Source of the DNA: an uncultured Methylophaga sp.
Lineage (GTDB): Bacteria; Pseudomonadota; Gammaproteobacteria; Nitrosococcales; Methylophagaceae
NCBI GenBank assembly: GCA_947631375.1
Contig: CANRLD010000002.1
Span: 1 to 31,935, forward strand
DNA: 31,935 nucleotides
Direction of reading: 5' to 3'
Below are positions 31,579 to 31,935 of this stretch, in pieces. The translations under genes and the position numbers were made by a program. Below the pieces are notes generated by a model. It did not search any database. It was not told where the DNA came from and saw only the letters and a program-made list of their open reading frames with translations. Within the stretch, counting starts at the first letter, position 1; each line of letters starts with the position of its first letter.

Positions 31579-31935
31579 ATGAAATTGAGCCTGTTGATGT
31601 GGTTGTCACTGCTGAGTGTGAACTGGGCCTATGCGGCTGATATGTCGGTGTTGAGGGAGGAGCTCAGCAAGCAATTGCCGGATATGGAGCTGCAATCATT
31701 AGCACCAGTTGCCAACACCGGCTTATATGAAGCCGTTATTGACGACAGGATTTATTATTTCACTGCAGACGGGAAATACTTGTTGCAGGGAGATATTGTG
31801 TCCCTGCAGTCGCGGGAAAATATTACAGAATCACGGCGCACGGAAATAAAGCAAGCGCTGCTGGAAACGCTTGATGAAGATGATCTCATCATTTTTGCTG
31901 CGAAAAAGCCTGACTATACCGTCACGGTTTTTACC
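31579..31935 (+). CDS. dsbC: Thiol:disulfide interchange protein DsbC, 3'-partial
   Basis: 119 codons are visible; the frame runs off the end of the window. A signal peptide of about 20 residues (MKLSLLMWLSLLSVNWAYA, cleavage after AYAA) sends it to the periplasm. The mature amino-terminal domain carries the dimerisation and linker pattern of DsbC: GLYEAVIDDRIYYFTADGKY, then LLQGDIVSLQSRENITESRR, and ends at the window edge with DYTVTVFT, just before the expected D-x-CxxC active site. DsbC isomerises wrong disulfides and is kept reduced by DsbD. AGAGA lies upstream of ATG 31579, 13 bases after the yajQ stop. Its active-site cysteines are outside the window. Confidence 0.92.
   Translation, partial: MKLSLLMWLSLLSVNWAYAADMSVLREELSKQLPDMELQSLAPVANTGLYEAVIDDRIYYFTADGKYLLQGDIVSLQSRENITESRRTEIKQALLETLDEDDLIIFAAKKPDYTVTVFT

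Noticed and set aside
1..31935. tRNA, rRNA, 4.5S RNA, CRISPR repeats or insertion sequences
   Set aside because: No cloverleaf, repeat-spacer pattern, transposase frame or flanking inverted repeats were found by reading; a covariance-model search would be decisive for small RNAs.

Overview
The window is 31.9 kb of ordinary chromosomal DNA from a gammaproteobacterium with moderate GC. The evidence is the block ffh-rpsP-rimM-trmD-rplS with ypjD divergent upstream of ffh, followed by xerD and dsbC. Three ABC-F proteins of the YbiT, YheS and Uup subfamilies, plus MutY-YggX, DUF3549 and DUF4197 proteins, support this. A free-living marine gammaproteobacterium, possibly Methylophaga-like, would fit, but the genus is only a guess. 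I see no rRNA, tRNA, CRISPR array, insertion sequence, integrase of a mobile element or prophage gene.

Layout. (1) 1-955: 3' part of argJ, interrupted by an in-frame TAA 37 codons before its expected end. A DUF3549 gene follows to 2024. (2) 2021-3758, minus strand: a tight run of prolyl-hydroxylase-like oxygenase, peptide deformylase and a PNPOx-fold protein. (3) 3899-7011, minus strand: a fused SpmA/SpmB-type membrane protein and the DEAD-box helicase DeaD, separated by a clear terminator. Dodecin lies divergent from deaD. (4) 14528-7599, minus strand: an HD-GYP response regulator overlapping a large hybrid histidine kinase, then msrB, a GIY-YIG protein and the ABC-F factor YbiT. (5) 14736-19287, plus strand: ung, then the ABC-F genes yheS and uup. 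(6) 19350-22918, minus strand: a membrane-anchored monoheme cytochrome c, a DUF4197 lipobox-less secreted protein, a cold-shock protein with a structured leader, yggX and mutY. (7) 22971-26482, minus strand: a large AsmA-family protein and YpjD. (8) 26633 to the end, plus strand: ffh, rpsP, rimM, trmD, rplS, a strong terminator, xerD, yajQ and the start of dsbC. The window stops just before the expected CxxC of DsbC.

How the parts relate. Much of the window concerns making and maintaining proteins: ribosomal proteins, rRNA/tRNA maturation, SRP targeting, deformylation, possible prolyl hydroxylation of a translation factor, three ABC-F proteins, a cold-shock helicase and an RNA chaperone. A second group covers repair: Ung and MutY for DNA bases, MsrB and DsbC for protein thiols/sulfur, and YggX for iron and oxidative stress. 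A third is signalling: a tandem periplasmic-binding-domain sensor kinase beside an HD-GYP c-di-GMP phosphodiesterase, with a YajQ family protein elsewhere.

I did not find a convincing new defence or mobile system. The observations most worth checking are the argJ nonsense codon, the oxygenase-deformylase operon, the sensor kinase with a degenerate C-terminal domain, the unusual CxxCH membrane protein, and several perfect inverted repeats in leaders and gaps.
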